64,000 bases of DNA from JBFLVT01 sp036804525 (GTDB lineage Bacteria > Bacillota > Desulfotomaculia > Desulfotomaculales > JASEER01): the NCBI GenBank assembly GCA_036804525.1, contig DAIRSE010000005.1, positions 1 through 64,000 on the forward strand. The letters run 5' to 3'. Shown here one piece after another: positions 25,364-33,801 of the stretch. Position 1 is the first letter of the stretch. The number at the start of each line of letters is the position of its first letter. Both the position numbers and the translations under genes were made by a program. The notes under the pieces were generated by a model. The model was not told where the DNA came from, searched no databases, and saw only the letters and a program-made list of their open reading frames with translations.

Positions 25364-26038
25364 CTAAGGCTTTATGATTACCTGCGTGCCGATGCCTACG
25401 TAATCATAAATCTCTTCCACATCCCGGTTGCTCATCCCAACGCAGCCCCAGGTCCAGTCTCTACTGAAACTTGGGATGTCTCCCCCGTGAATACCTATCC
25501 CGCCTCCAAGGGCCGTATACTGCGGGGGAACAGCCCGGTAGGCGAGGGCACGCATGATAGCGTTGTAAGTGCTCTGGTCGATCAACCCCTGGGCAAGACC
25601 GCGCCGGGCGTGTTCAGCGTTTGGATAACTCAGCCTCAGCCAGCGGGAACCGAGATAGTAGTCCGGCGGGCTGATAACGGTACGCTGGCAGACGTAGAAG
25701 CGGCCCTCAGGCGTACGGTGATCCCCGGCCACCCGCTTGTCCCCCCATCCGCCGTCGCCAAGCTCAACGTGGTAGGACTTGAGCCAGGTATCACCGGAAA
25801 ACAGGGAAAGCGTATGATCGGACTTGTCAACGAGAATCCATAGGTTAGGAATAGGCGAAGGAATGCCTTTCTTGGCGAGGATTGCGCGCAGAGAGGCCTG
25901 ATCGGTCCTGCCTGCTGGCGCCGCCTGAGCCTCCTGAGCAGGAACAAGTTCTGCTTGTAAATGCTTAAACACCGGAATGGTTACGGCAAGCAAAACAACC
26001 CCGAGAAGGACCAAGATGGCTTTTCTCTTAGCCCGCAA
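25364..26038 (-). CDS. L,D-transpeptidase (YkuD domain) with N-terminal membrane anchor
   Basis: 224 residues: an N-terminal hydrophobic helix (about 8-24) that is a signal or anchor, then a YkuD domain from about residue 65 (LWILVDKSDHTLSLFSGD). The active-site signature IGIHGGDI followed by DWTWGCVGMSNRDVEEIYDYV gives the catalytic His and Cys. Such enzymes form 3-3 peptidoglycan cross-links. The TTG at 26038 begins right after the T-tract of the spoIIIA terminator, with GGGGG 7 bases before it. Position after spoIIIAH hints at, but does not prove, a spore-wall role. Confidence 0.85.
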   Translation of the reverse strand: MRAKRKAILVLLGVVLLAVTIPVFKHLQAELVPAQEAQAAPAGRTDQASLRAILAKKGIPSPIPNLWILVDKSDHTLSLFSGDTWLKSYHVELGDGGWGDKRVAGDHRTPEGRFYVCQRTVISPPDYYLGSRWLRLSYPNAEHARRGLAQGLIDQSTYNAIMRALAYRAVPPQYTALGGGIGIHGGDIPSFSRDWTWGCVGMSNRDVEEIYDYVGIGTQVIIKP

Positions 26039-26092
26039 AAAATTTCCCCCTTCCTTGCCCCTCCGTTTTGCGGAGGGCTTGCAAAAAGGGGG
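26036..26092 (-). terminator. Terminator of the spoIIIA operon
   Basis: On the minus strand GCCCTCCG-CAAAA-CGGAGGGGC forms the inner stem, with CCCCCTT/AAGGGGG as an outer extension (26046-26092), followed by AAATTTTTT. It lies about 100 bases past spoIIIAH and its T-tract overlaps the TTG start of the L,D-transpeptidase. Confidence 0.75.
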
Positions 26093-26187
26093 TTCGCGAA
26101 GCAGACAGCTATTCCTTTATGTAATTAGTGGCACACCTGACGGAATTGTCCCTAATATATTTTGTTATCAAACTCTCCAGGCAAGCT

Positions 26188-26703
26188 TTATTGCACACCC
26201 GTGATGACCATCACGTTTTCGCTGGCTGCTGACGCTCCCCTGGACACAATATTGATGACGCTCGCCGTCTGCTCCTCCGTCAGCCTGCAGGGCAACACGA
26301 CCGTAACCATTTCTCCCTGGAAGAAGACAACGGCGTCGCCGAAACCGCGCGCCCGCAGGATGTTCTCGATACTTACCTCACGCTCCATGTCCCGGCTGAT
26401 CTCCAACAATCGGGCTTGTGCCTTTTCACGGGCTTCCTGCCCTGCGTTCGGGTCGCTGGTAATGTCCTTAAGAAGCTCCACCTGACGGCTGCGGGAACGT
26501 TCCCGCTCCATCCGGTACTCCACGAAAAAGTCTTTCTCCGCTGGCAGGGTGTCCCGGTCGTCGACCGTGACCGGCACCGTCACGGGAACGGCGGGAGCGT
26601 CGCTCTCGGCGGCCCCGAGTCGCCAGAACGCCAGGCAGAAGACGATCGCCAGGCCAGCAATGATAACGCTCAACAGCCCTTTGCGCACCAGGAGAAGGTG
26701 CAT
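26188..26703 (-). CDS. spoIIIAH: Stage III sporulation protein AH
   Basis: A 171-residue membrane-anchored protein. One N-terminal helix (GLLSVIIAGLAIVFCLAFW) precedes an extracellular YscJ/FliF-like domain ending VTVVLPCRLTEEQTASVINIV. In sporulating cells the mother-cell SpoIIIAH joins forespore SpoIIQ across the septal membranes to form the feeding-tube channel. It is the last gene of spoIIIAA-AH and is followed by the operon terminator. Confidence 0.92.
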   Translation of the reverse strand: MHLLLVRKGLLSVIIAGLAIVFCLAFWRLGAAESDAPAVPVTVPVTVDDRDTLPAEKDFFVEYRMERERSRSRQVELLKDITSDPNAGQEAREKAQARLLEISRDMEREVSIENILRARGFGDAVVFFQGEMVTVVLPCRLTEEQTASVINIVSRGASAASENVMVITGVQ

Positions 26704-26724
26704 GCCTCAACACCTCCATTCATG

Positions 26725-27330
26725 CTAGAACTTCTTTGGCAGGATCATGATCTTGTGAGGCTCCACCCCAAGAGCAGTTACAGTCGCCTCGAAGAGCTCG
26801 CTTTTCGTCTTGGGGTTGCGGGCACCCTCGGCGACGACAAGGACGCCCACGACGCGTGGAGCCAGTTCCCGCTCGACAACAGGGTCCTGCGCCCCCGCCG
26901 CGGCCTGCACGACAACGAGTTGGTTGGACTCGTTGTTCTCGGTCGTGGTCCTGTGCCCGCCGTTCTTGTCGGTTTCCTCGGTCACCCGCTTATCAACGCT
27001 CGCATTTACCGCAAAATGGGATGTGCTGGACCCGTCGAGTTTTACGCTGACCTTGACCTCCCCTGCCCCTGAAATCTGCGAGAGCATCGCTTCCAGCCTG
27101 GCCTCCAGCTGTTCCTCCTCGCTTTGTGTCTTACTGATTTGAGGGGAGGACTGGGTTTTGGCGTCCTTGTCCTGGTTCACGACCACAGCCCCCGTGGGCG
27201 CGCTCGCGCCGGGGATTTTAACCAGCACCAGGCTGAGGCCTATCACAGCCAGGGCAATCAGCTTCAGGTTTTGCTGGAGGCGTTTTCCTTCCCCAAGGTA
27301 ACGCGCAACAATTCTCCGGAACCCCCCCAT
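26725..27330 (-). CDS. spoIIIAG: Stage III sporulation protein AG
   Basis: About 201 residues with one N-terminal transmembrane helix (LIALAVIGLSLVLVKIPGA) and a C-terminal ring-forming domain containing VSVKLDGSSTSHFAVNASVD and RVVGVLVVAEGARNP. SpoIIIAG forms the large ring of the SpoIIIA-SpoIIQ channel. The ATG at 27330 follows CAGGAGGTG at 6 bases and is preferred over the frame's first codon at 27372. Confidence 0.92.
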   Translation of the reverse strand: MGGFRRIVARYLGEGKRLQQNLKLIALAVIGLSLVLVKIPGASAPTGAVVVNQDKDAKTQSSPQISKTQSEEEQLEARLEAMLSQISGAGEVKVSVKLDGSSTSHFAVNASVDKRVTEETDKNGGHRTTTENNESNQLVVVQAAAGAQDPVVERELAPRVVGVLVVAEGARNPKTKSELFEATVTALGVEPHKIMILPKKF

Positions 27331-27382
27331 ATCGAACACCTCCTGATGGTTTTCGAAGCCTCTGGCGGACAAGGGCGAAGCT

Positions 27383-27949
27383 TTAATTCTTGATCACGGT
27401 CACCTGCTCAAGGTTCAAGCTATAGAAATCGGCAATCGTGGTCCGCAGCTGTTCAGCCCAATCCGTTTGCTCCTCTTTATCCACCCCCTCGCCGATCTTG
27501 ACCTCCCGTACTTCTTGGGTACGCCGCGAAACCACCAAGACGATCTCCTTAATCTTGGCCGGCGTACCGCTTTCCTCGTTGTACAGAAGGACTTCCACGT
27601 TGAGAACCTCGATGTCCGGGTGCATGCCGGCCAGCGCTTTGACTTGGCGGCACAAACCGTCCTCGTAGTGGATCAGCGCCTGCTCCTTGCTCTTCTCCCA
27701 CATGCGCTGGCCCTGGTCGAAAGGTGTGCTCGCCACCGCTTTTGTTTCCTCAATGGAGAGGGCCGCAAAATCCTGGGCCAGGCTTTGCCAGGGTCTGGCG
27801 ACGGCCTGGACGACGGCGACGATGACCAGGAGCCCGAAGACCATCTTAACGTACCGCCGCATATCCCCTGGCGGGAGCAGCAATTCGAGGAACAGCGCTA
27901 GAACGGCAAGGACGACGAGTTCCCTTACTAGTAGCCTTACGGCTTCCAA
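27383..27949 (-). CDS. spoIIIAF: Stage III sporulation protein AF
   Basis: 188 residues with two N-terminal transmembrane helices (about 8-26 and 33-50) and a C-terminal extracytoplasmic ring-building domain (VEVLLYNEESGTPAKIKEIVLV). It is a component of the mother-cell engulfment channel. Start TTG at 27949 follows GAGGGGGTG at about 5 bases. It lies 12 bases after spoIIIAE. Confidence 0.9.
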   Translation of the reverse strand: MEAVRLLVRELVVLAVLALFLELLLPPGDMRRYVKMVFGLLVIVAVVQAVARPWQSLAQDFAALSIEETKAVASTPFDQGQRMWEKSKEQALIHYEDGLCRQVKALAGMHPDIEVLNVEVLLYNEESGTPAKIKEIVLVVSRRTQEVREVKIGEGVDKEEQTDWAEQLRTTIADFYSLNLEQVTVIKN

Positions 27950-27961
27950 GTAAGCACCCCC

Positions 27962-29143
27962 TCATCGCAGCATAACGTTGATGTTTCCTATGCCGGTGAC
28001 GATCGCCAGGGCGAAGAAAAAGAGAATGCCGCAGGTGGCCACCACCGCGAATACGGCGACCATATTATTGCCCAGCGTGTTCATAAAGTCGGCCAGCCTG
28101 TTCTCTCCCAGAGGCTGCACAAGGGCGGCGGCCAGCTTGTAGATAACGACCAGGCCTAAAATCTTCAACAGCGGAAAGATCGCAATCAGGAAAACGACCA
28201 GCAGACCCGCCATACCTACCCCGTTCTTGACCAGCAGCGAGGACCCGCTTATGGCGTCCATCGTGTCCGTGAAAAACTTACCGACGACCGGGATGAAGGT
28301 GCTTGTCGCCAGCTTGGCCGTGCGGTAGGCCAGACCTTCGGTGACGGCCCCGGCGACGCCGTGAATCGAGAGGATGCCCAGGAAGATGCTGGTCAAAAGA
28401 CCCATGATCCCCAGCCCAACCCACTTCAGGAAATCAGCCAGCCGGGACAGTGAAAATCCCTCCGCCAGGTGGCTCGCCATACCCAAGACAGCCGAGAAAA
28501 AGAGAAGTGGAAAAACTACGGTCCCGATGACTTTTCCGGCGAAGGTAACGACCATTAATACGGCGGGGTGGAACAAGGCTGCCGTGGCAAAACCTCCCAG
28601 GGCGCAGAGCAGCACCACCATTACGGGCAGGATGGCGTGCATAAAGGTGACCATGCTGTCTACCGCTTCGCGCCCTGCATCCAGCGCTACGACAAAAGAA
28701 CTTATGGCCAGGGTGACTAATACCAGGTAGACAGCTGATTGGGCAACTTTGCTGGCCGTCGCTTTCTCAAAGGCGCTGCTGAGGTTATTGAGTACGGCGC
28801 AGATCACGGCCAGGATCACCAGCTTGCCGAGCAGCACAGTGTTGCCCGCCAGCTCTTTAAAAAGGTACCTGTACAACACACCGACAAGTTCGGCCGGGGA
28901 GGTCCCCAGGTCGCCCTTGATCAACGAGCGCACCAGTTGGCTGAATTCCAGGTCCGGTAAAGCCTCGCGCACTTCCCTGTCCAGGATCCGCGTAACATCA
29001 TTGACCTTGTCCAGGCCGATTTCGCCGATCACTTCTTCGGGCGTGGGAAGAAGCGGGCCGGTGTCGCTCGGGGTTTCGGCCCAACACACCGAGGGGGTAA
29101 AGAGAAGTAAAAGCCAGAAAAAAATGATCGCCCTTTTGACCAT
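27962..29143 (-). CDS. spoIIIAE: Stage III sporulation protein AE
   Basis: A 393-residue polytopic membrane protein with a clear N-terminal signal peptide (FFWLLLLFTPSVCWAETP, cleavage after AWA-like CWA) and six or seven hydrophobic helices between residues 95 and 393. SpoIIIAE is the largest membrane subunit of the SpoIIIA transenvelope complex, resembling a transporter. It is 35 bases from spoIIIAD. Confidence 0.93.
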   Translation of the reverse strand: MVKRAIIFFWLLLLFTPSVCWAETPSDTGPLLPTPEEVIGEIGLDKVNDVTRILDREVREALPDLEFSQLVRSLIKGDLGTSPAELVGVLYRYLFKELAGNTVLLGKLVILAVICAVLNNLSSAFEKATASKVAQSAVYLVLVTLAISSFVVALDAGREAVDSMVTFMHAILPVMVVLLCALGGFATAALFHPAVLMVVTFAGKVIGTVVFPLLFFSAVLGMASHLAEGFSLSRLADFLKWVGLGIMGLLTSIFLGILSIHGVAGAVTEGLAYRTAKLATSTFIPVVGKFFTDTMDAISGSSLLVKNGVGMAGLLVVFLIAIFPLLKILGLVVIYKLAAALVQPLGENRLADFMNTLGNNMVAVFAVVATCGILFFFALAIVTGIGNINVMLR

Positions 29144-29178
29144 CCGTAACGCCCCGCTAACTTCGTTCCAAGAGTTGT

Positions 29179-29574
29179 CTACTCGATTATCCGCATCAGG
29201 GTGTCAAGCACTGCCAGGACAATCGGCACCGCAAGGACAAGAATTAAAACCTTGGCGGCGAACTCGATCTTTGCGCCTAAGGCACCCTCGCCCGCATCGC
29301 GGCAAATCTGCGCCCCGAAATCGGCAATGTAGGCAATCCCCACGATTTTCAGTACCACCCCTAGATACACCAGGTTTACGTTCGCCCGTGCGGCCAGGTC
29401 GTTGAAGACGTTAACAACGGCGCCGATTTTCCGGAGCATGAAGAGGAAAACCATCGCACCAGCAGCAAGACAGACCATCAGAGCCATCTCTGGTTTTTGT
29501 TGGCGTAAGACTACGGTAAGCACAAGCGTAATAAGTATAAATCCAAAGATCTGCACTATCTCCATAAGCATCAC
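29179..29574 (-). CDS. spoIIIAD: Stage III sporulation protein AD
   Basis: 131 residues with four hydrophobic segments. IVQIFGFILITLVLTVVLRQQKPE and KIVGIAYIADFGAQICRDAGEGALGAKIEFAAK match SpoIIIAC/AD-family (type III export SctS-like) proteins. A 152-base repeat-bearing gap separates it from spoIIIAC; normally the genes are nearly contiguous. Confidence 0.93.
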   Translation of the reverse strand: MMLMEIVQIFGFILITLVLTVVLRQQKPEMALMVCLAAGAMVFLFMLRKIGAVVNVFNDLAARANVNLVYLGVVLKIVGIAYIADFGAQICRDAGEGALGAKIEFAAKVLILVLAVPIVLAVLDTLMRIIE

Positions 29575-29579
29575 CTAAT

Positions 29580-29726
29580 TCGGCTTTAAGCTTTAAGCAT
29601 TAGGCATTAGGCATCAGGACTCGAAGGAATTCCCGTTCGGGAATTCCAAATCTGTTTGGTAATCAGATGTAATCAGACGCCGAAAGTCTTAATTCTTAAT
29701 GCCTAACACTTAGCGCTTAATGCTAT
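29580..29726. repeat. Repeat-bearing insertion within the spoIIIA operon
   Basis: Between spoIIIAC and spoIIIAD lie tandem-like words (TTAAGCATTAGGCATTAGGC), a perfect palindrome centred on CCCGTTCGGG flanked by GGAATTCC (29618-29647, including GACTCGAAGGAATTCC), and further TTAATGCCTAACACTTAG words. The palindromic part has copies at 52767-52815 and 21395-21409. There is no ORF. Confidence 0.65.
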
Positions 29727-29924
29727 TTAGAATAGACGAAACACTGATTGCACCTGGCTGAATAGATCTCCAAGAACCTGAACAATCAAAACAAAAACTA
29801 CTACTGATGCAGCGACAGTAACCCAAAAGGCAAAATCTTCTTTGCCTGTTTGCTTCAGGAGGGTATGGGCAAATGCTACTAAAAAACCAACGCCAATGAT
29901 TTTTAGGATGAGGTTTACGTCCAC
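29727..29924 (-). CDS. spoIIIAC: Stage III sporulation protein AC
   Basis: 65 residues with two hydrophobic helices: VNLILKIIGVGFLVAFAHTLLKQTGKED, then FAFWVTVAASVVVFVLIVQVL. Exactly the family's usual length. It is an SctS-like membrane subunit of the SpoIIIA complex, 13 bases after spoIIIAB. Confidence 0.93.
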   Translation of the reverse strand: MDVNLILKIIGVGFLVAFAHTLLKQTGKEDFAFWVTVAASVVVFVLIVQVLGDLFSQVQSVFRLF

Positions 29925-29937
29925 GCTCTTCCTCCTC

Positions 29938-30456
29938 TCAGAGAATGACCAGAACGACAGCTATCCCGCCCAGGAACCCCAGGTACTGCCAGAGCCTGAC
30001 ATTCTTTAGAGCTTCCTCTTCCGCCCGGACCCGTACCACCTTGAGGTGCTCCACCGTCAAGCGGATATGCCGCACCTGGTCCTCGCGTCCCGACCCTCCC
30101 AGGATAGGCCCTAATCCCCTGAGGGCTGCTACATCCTCGCCCTTCAGCGCCGAATCCGGCACAAATGCGCCGATTGCCCTTTGCCAGGCGTCTGCAGCCG
30201 TGATTCCCTTGCCTGCTGCCAACTCGTCCCTCGCATACACGAACAACCCGGACACCAGCGGGTCGGCCCGCTGGGCGACGCCGTCAAAGGCCTCTGCGAG
30301 GGGTGTCGCCCCGTAGGAAATTTCGGTCTCGAGCATGGCCAGGGCAATCTCCAGGGCCCTCAGTTCCCTGGGACGCCGGGCATAATGCTGGGCAACCGTG
30401 ATCCCGTAAATGCCGGTTGCCGTTATGACCATCAGGCTTCCCAAAAGCTTTAGCAT
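29938..30456 (-). CDS. spoIIIAB: Stage III sporulation protein AB
   Basis: 172 residues with an N-terminal helix (LLGSLMVITATGIYGITVAQ), a helical middle domain beginning RPRELRALEIALAMLETEISYG that resembles type II secretion GspF folds, and a C-terminal hydrophobic tail. Six bases separate it from spoIIIAA. Confidence 0.93.
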   Translation of the reverse strand: MLKLLGSLMVITATGIYGITVAQHYARRPRELRALEIALAMLETEISYGATPLAEAFDGVAQRADPLVSGLFVYARDELAAGKGITAADAWQRAIGAFVPDSALKGEDVAALRGLGPILGGSGREDQVRHIRLTVEHLKVVRVRAEEEALKNVRLWQYLGFLGGIAVVLVIL

Positions 30457-30462
30457 CGTTAG

Positions 30463-31443
30463 TTACGCCTCCAGGACCTTCATCGTTTGCCCGTCGATGA
30501 TCTCCCTGACCGTGCCGGGCCCTTTGTCGTTGCTCAGTAAGATGAATCTTTCTATCACACGAAGGCTCATTATATAGCGTAGAGCCGGCCTCCGCTTAAG
30601 CTCCTCAATAGTGCGCGCGTGTACCGTAGCGATAACGGTAACCCCGGCGTTAAGGGCTTCCTCGAGGGCCGCAATGTCTTCTTTTCTCCCGATCTCGTCA
30701 GTAGCGATGACTTCGGGTGAAAAGGCCCTCAACAAAAGCAGCATGCCCTCAGCCTTGGGACAGGCGTCCAGGACATCGGTACGGGGGCCGACGTCCCGCT
30801 GCGGGACACCCTTGTAGCAACCCGCAATTTCGGAACGCTCGTCCACCACTCCAACCGTTACCCCCCTAAATCCAAGAACAGGTATCCCGTAAGAAATTTG
30901 GCGGACCACATCCCTCAGGAGCGTGGTCTTACCGCATCGCGGAGGGGAAACAATCAGCGTGTGCTTTACCCGGTCCCGTTCCGCCAAATAGGGAAGAATC
31001 CTGTCGGCGACGCCCGGAACATCCCGCGACACGCGGAAATTCAGCGCCCAAACGTGTTTGATAGTCCGTATCTTCCTGTCCTCCAGCAGGACCTTGCCGG
31101 CCATACCCACCCGGTGGCCCCCGCTGACGGTCACAAAGCCGTTCCGCAGCTCGTCCTCCACAGAGTACAGGGAAGACCTTGTAACAAGTTGAGTCGCGCG
31201 GTACACGTCATCAGCCGTTACCCGGTAAGACCCCGTCACCGACGGCAGCAAATCCCCGCTTTCGCTAACGAACACGTCACCCTGGCAGAGCCTGATGCTC
31301 AAGGGCTGGCCGATCCTCAGTCTGATTTCCTCTAAATTTTGCCATGTATCCTCCGGGATCTGGGACAAGATCCTGCGGACCGTGTCGGGAAAGAAAGCCA
31401 TGATCTCTTCCGCAGCTGTTTCCCTCTTGCTGCTGCCGCCCAT
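30463..31443 (-). CDS. spoIIIAA: Stage III sporulation protein AA (secretion-type ATPase)
   Basis: About 326 residues; a GspE/VirB11-related ATPase proposed to energise the SpoIIIA channel. Walker A is VSPPRCGKTTLLRDV near residue 165 (SPPRCGKTT), with ATDEIGRKEDIAALEEALNAG downstream as the second nucleotide-binding region. The ATG at 31443 (MGGSSKRE) has AAGGAGG 5 bases upstream and is preferred over the frame's first codon at 31512. First gene of the eight-gene spoIIIA operon, normally transcribed by sigma-E. Confidence 0.93.
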   Translation of the reverse strand: MGGSSKRETAAEEIMAFFPDTVRRILSQIPEDTWQNLEEIRLRIGQPLSIRLCQGDVFVSESGDLLPSVTGSYRVTADDVYRATQLVTRSSLYSVEDELRNGFVTVSGGHRVGMAGKVLLEDRKIRTIKHVWALNFRVSRDVPGVADRILPYLAERDRVKHTLIVSPPRCGKTTLLRDVVRQISYGIPVLGFRGVTVGVVDERSEIAGCYKGVPQRDVGPRTDVLDACPKAEGMLLLLRAFSPEVIATDEIGRKEDIAALEEALNAGVTVIATVHARTIEELKRRPALRYIMSLRVIERFILLSNDKGPGTVREIIDGQTMKVLEA

Positions 31444-31569
31444 AGACGCCTCCTTGAAATTCTCCGTCCCGGGAATAACCTTAAGGATAGATATGAAACA
31501 GGTCTGCCACATTATGCCAATAAAAAAGCGACGCTCAATAAAGAGCGCCGCCAGGCGTCGACTGTATGC

Positions 31570-31983
31570 TTAGTCTGCTTTTAAGTGCTCGTGATTCGAA
31601 GTTTCGCCGTTAAGCATGATCGCCTCGTCACAGTTCGGGCACTTAATCGATTCTACATTGCCGTCTTCGAAAATGTCGCTGTCCACGCAGACCACGTGTT
31701 CGCACTTGGGACATTCTACCTCGTAATATTCTGCATATTCTGCGTCCTCATCATCGGCTGTTCTATTAAACTGGGTTTCCAAGGCGTAAAGGTCCTCGTC
31801 GATACTCTCCAGATAATCTTCAAGGCTACCCTGCGCGTCCTCAAGATTATCCACCGCATCGGCGAACTCGCCTAGGACTTCAACGATGCCCTCGAGAAGT
31901 TTTCCTTCTTTGCTGTCCTCGGGCAAGTTCAGCCCTACGGCCAGACCCTCCAAGTATGCCACTTTTGCTTTTAGATCAGACAA
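31570..31983 (-). CDS. CD1247-like protein with C-terminal zinc ribbon
   Basis: 137 residues. The N-terminal part (LKAKVAYLEGLAVGLNLPED) and a very acidic helical middle match a conserved clostridial family of unknown function. The C-terminal part is a zinc ribbon: VECPKCEHVVCVD and IKCPNCDEAIML supply two Cys pairs. It lies between efp and spoIIIAA on the same strand; no function can be assigned. Confidence 0.7.
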   Translation of the reverse strand: MSDLKAKVAYLEGLAVGLNLPEDSKEGKLLEGIVEVLGEFADAVDNLEDAQGSLEDYLESIDEDLYALETQFNRTADDEDAEYAEYYEVECPKCEHVVCVDSDIFEDGNVESIKCPNCDEAIMLNGETSNHEHLKAD

Positions 31984-32091
31984 AATCTTGCCCCCCTTCC
32001 AACGGTCATATTATTGCCTGGTCAGGGAGGCTTTAATACCTAAAACACTATCGTAACCTCTGTTATATTCGGTTCAACGTAGAACATCTAA

Positions 32092-32116
32092 CACCCAATA
32101 CCCAATACCCAATACC
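32092..32116. repeat. Heptanucleotide tandem repeat (ACCCAAT)n downstream of efp
   Basis: ACCCAAT occurs three times in direct succession and then partially again between efp and the zinc-ribbon gene. Related CCCAATA/CCCAACA words recur at about 50470-50490 and, inverted, at 52664-52690. Confidence 0.7.
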
Positions 32117-32117
32117 C

Positions 32118-32142
32118 ATCAAGCGCGCTAAGCGCGCTTGAT
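32118..32142. other. 12-bp perfect hairpin spanning the efp stop codon
   Basis: ATCAAGCGCGCT-A-AGCGCGCTTGAT is an uninterrupted inverted repeat. The efp stop (TAG) lies at its centre. No T-tract follows on the minus strand, only the ACCCAAT repeat, so it is an mRNA 3'-end structure or a weak terminator. Confidence 0.6.
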
Positions 32143-32685
32143 GTACTGACCGGTCCGCGTGTCTATCTGCAGCACGTCACCGACCTCAATGAAGAACGGG
32201 ACATTGACTACAAGTCCTGTCTCAAGAGTCGCGGGCTTGGAACCACCGGAGGCGGTATCGCCCTTGATTCCGGGCGTGGTTTCGACCACTGTAAGTTCGA
32301 CGGTATTCGGCAAGTCGATGCCGATGACCTTGCCCTGGTAGAAGACGACGAAGACATTCATGTTGTCCTTCAAAAACTTGGTGGCCGTTCCGAGCTCCGC
32401 GGCGGTCAGGGTGGCCTGCTCATACGTCTCGGTGTCCATAAAGTTGTAGTTCTCGCCGTCATTGTACAGGTACTGCATTTCTCGACGCTCGAGGTGAGCC
32501 TTGGGGACTTTCTCCCCGGCGTTGAAGGTTCTCTCGATCACTGCCCCCGTACGCAGGTTCCTGAGTTTTGAGCGGACGAACGGCGAACCCTTGCCAGGCT
32601 TGACGTGCAGGAAGTCGATAACCTGATAAGCGTCTCCGTCAATTTCAATCGTCAGACCGGTGCGAAAATCGTTGGTTGAGATCAA
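32128..32685 (-). CDS. efp: Translation elongation factor P
   Basis: From the preferred TTG start at 32685 (MISTNDFRTG; GGAGG 8 bases upstream) the protein is 185 residues, the usual length. VKPGKGSPFVRSKLRN carries the modifiable Lys loop; NTVELTVVETTPGIKGDTASGGSKPATLETG is the family signature. EF-P rescues ribosomes stalled at polyproline. It follows the M24 peptidase gene, the usual pepP-efp pairing. Confidence 0.96.
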   Translation of the reverse strand: MISTNDFRTGLTIEIDGDAYQVIDFLHVKPGKGSPFVRSKLRNLRTGAVIERTFNAGEKVPKAHLERREMQYLYNDGENYNFMDTETYEQATLTAAELGTATKFLKDNMNVFVVFYQGKVIGIDLPNTVELTVVETTPGIKGDTASGGSKPATLETGLVVNVPFFIEVGDVLQIDTRTGQYIKRA

Positions 32686-32730
32686 AGTCCCGCCTCCTTG
32701 CAAAACTTTATGCCTGTTACCCGCCCTAAA

Positions 32731-33801
32731 TTATAACAAAACCAGGTTTTGTTTGGGAGTTCTAGTTAGAACTTCCGCCCCGTCTTCACGCACCACGACG
32801 ACGTCCTCGATGCGGACGCCCCCCTTGCCCGGCAGGTAAATGCCCGGTTCAACCGTCACGACGTTCCCCACCGCGAGGGTGCGCTGCTCATTCGCGCTCA
32901 GCCGGGGGTTTTCGTGAATCTCGAGCCCCAAGCCGTGGCCGGTGCTGTGACCAAAGTATTCCCCGTATCCGTAGCTCGATATAATGTCCCGTGCCGCGGC
33001 ATCGACCTCGGCGCAGGCTACGCCCGGTCTTATAGCGTTAATAGCAGCCAGCTGAGCCTTAAGGACGATATCATAAATCTCAGCCTGCCACGGCTCCGGC
33101 TCCCGCCCAAGGAGCACCGTACGCGTAAAATCCGAGCAGTATCCTTGATAAATGCACCCGCAGTCGACAACCACAAGTTCCCCTTCGCGCATTACCTTCT
33201 CAGAAGCAACACCGTGGGGCATGGCGGAACGTTCTCCCGAAGCAACGATGATCTCAAATGACGCTGCCGAAGCACCGGCAAGACGCATCCGGCACTCGAG
33301 CTCGACCGCCACTTCGCGTTCCTGTCGCCCTGGTGCCAGAGCCGTCAGGAACTGGAAAACGTCGTCAACCAGGGAAACCGCTTTCCGGATAGCGGCAATC
33401 TCCTCTTCGTCCTTGATCTCCCGCAAGGACTCCACCATCCCGCGAGTCGGCCGCAGTTCGGCCTGTTCGGTTATTTCCTTCAAGGCGCTGTATTGCTGGT
33501 AAGTGAGGTGTTCGCTTTCAAAGCCTAGAACCTTGATATCGAACTCATCCAGCACCTGCACCAGGCGTTCCGCCCACATGCGCTCGACCCGCAGAACGTG
33601 AAAATCCGGGCATTCCACCCGGACCTGCTCCAGGTAACGAAAGTCTGTCAGGATGTAAGCGTCGTCCATGCCGATAAGCAAGACGCCGGTGGTACCGGTG
33701 AAGCCGCTCAGGTACCGCCGGTTGTGGCTGCTGGTCACCAGCAGGTACGGCAGGCCTTCGGTCTCCATCGCCCTTCGCAGGGCTTCCACGCGCTTGCGCA
33801 T
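32731..33801 (-). CDS. Xaa-Pro dipeptidase/aminopeptidase (M24 family)
   Basis: 356 residues: a creatinase-like N-terminal domain, then a pita-bread M24 domain. Five metal ligands are visible: Asp in VVDCGCIYQGYCSDFTRTV (two), His in GHSTGHGLGLEIHE, Glu in TVEPGIYLPG and Glu in RIEDVVVV. It probably removes N-terminal residues preceding proline. It overlaps aroQ by one base and precedes efp, a conserved aroQ-pepP-efp arrangement. Confidence 0.9.
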   Translation of the reverse strand: MRKRVEALRRAMETEGLPYLLVTSSHNRRYLSGFTGTTGVLLIGMDDAYILTDFRYLEQVRVECPDFHVLRVERMWAERLVQVLDEFDIKVLGFESEHLTYQQYSALKEITEQAELRPTRGMVESLREIKDEEEIAAIRKAVSLVDDVFQFLTALAPGRQEREVAVELECRMRLAGASAASFEIIVASGERSAMPHGVASEKVMREGELVVVDCGCIYQGYCSDFTRTVLLGREPEPWQAEIYDIVLKAQLAAINAIRPGVACAEVDAAARDIISSYGYGEYFGHSTGHGLGLEIHENPRLSANEQRTLAVGNVVTVEPGIYLPGKGGVRIEDVVVVREDGAEVLTRTPKQNLVLL

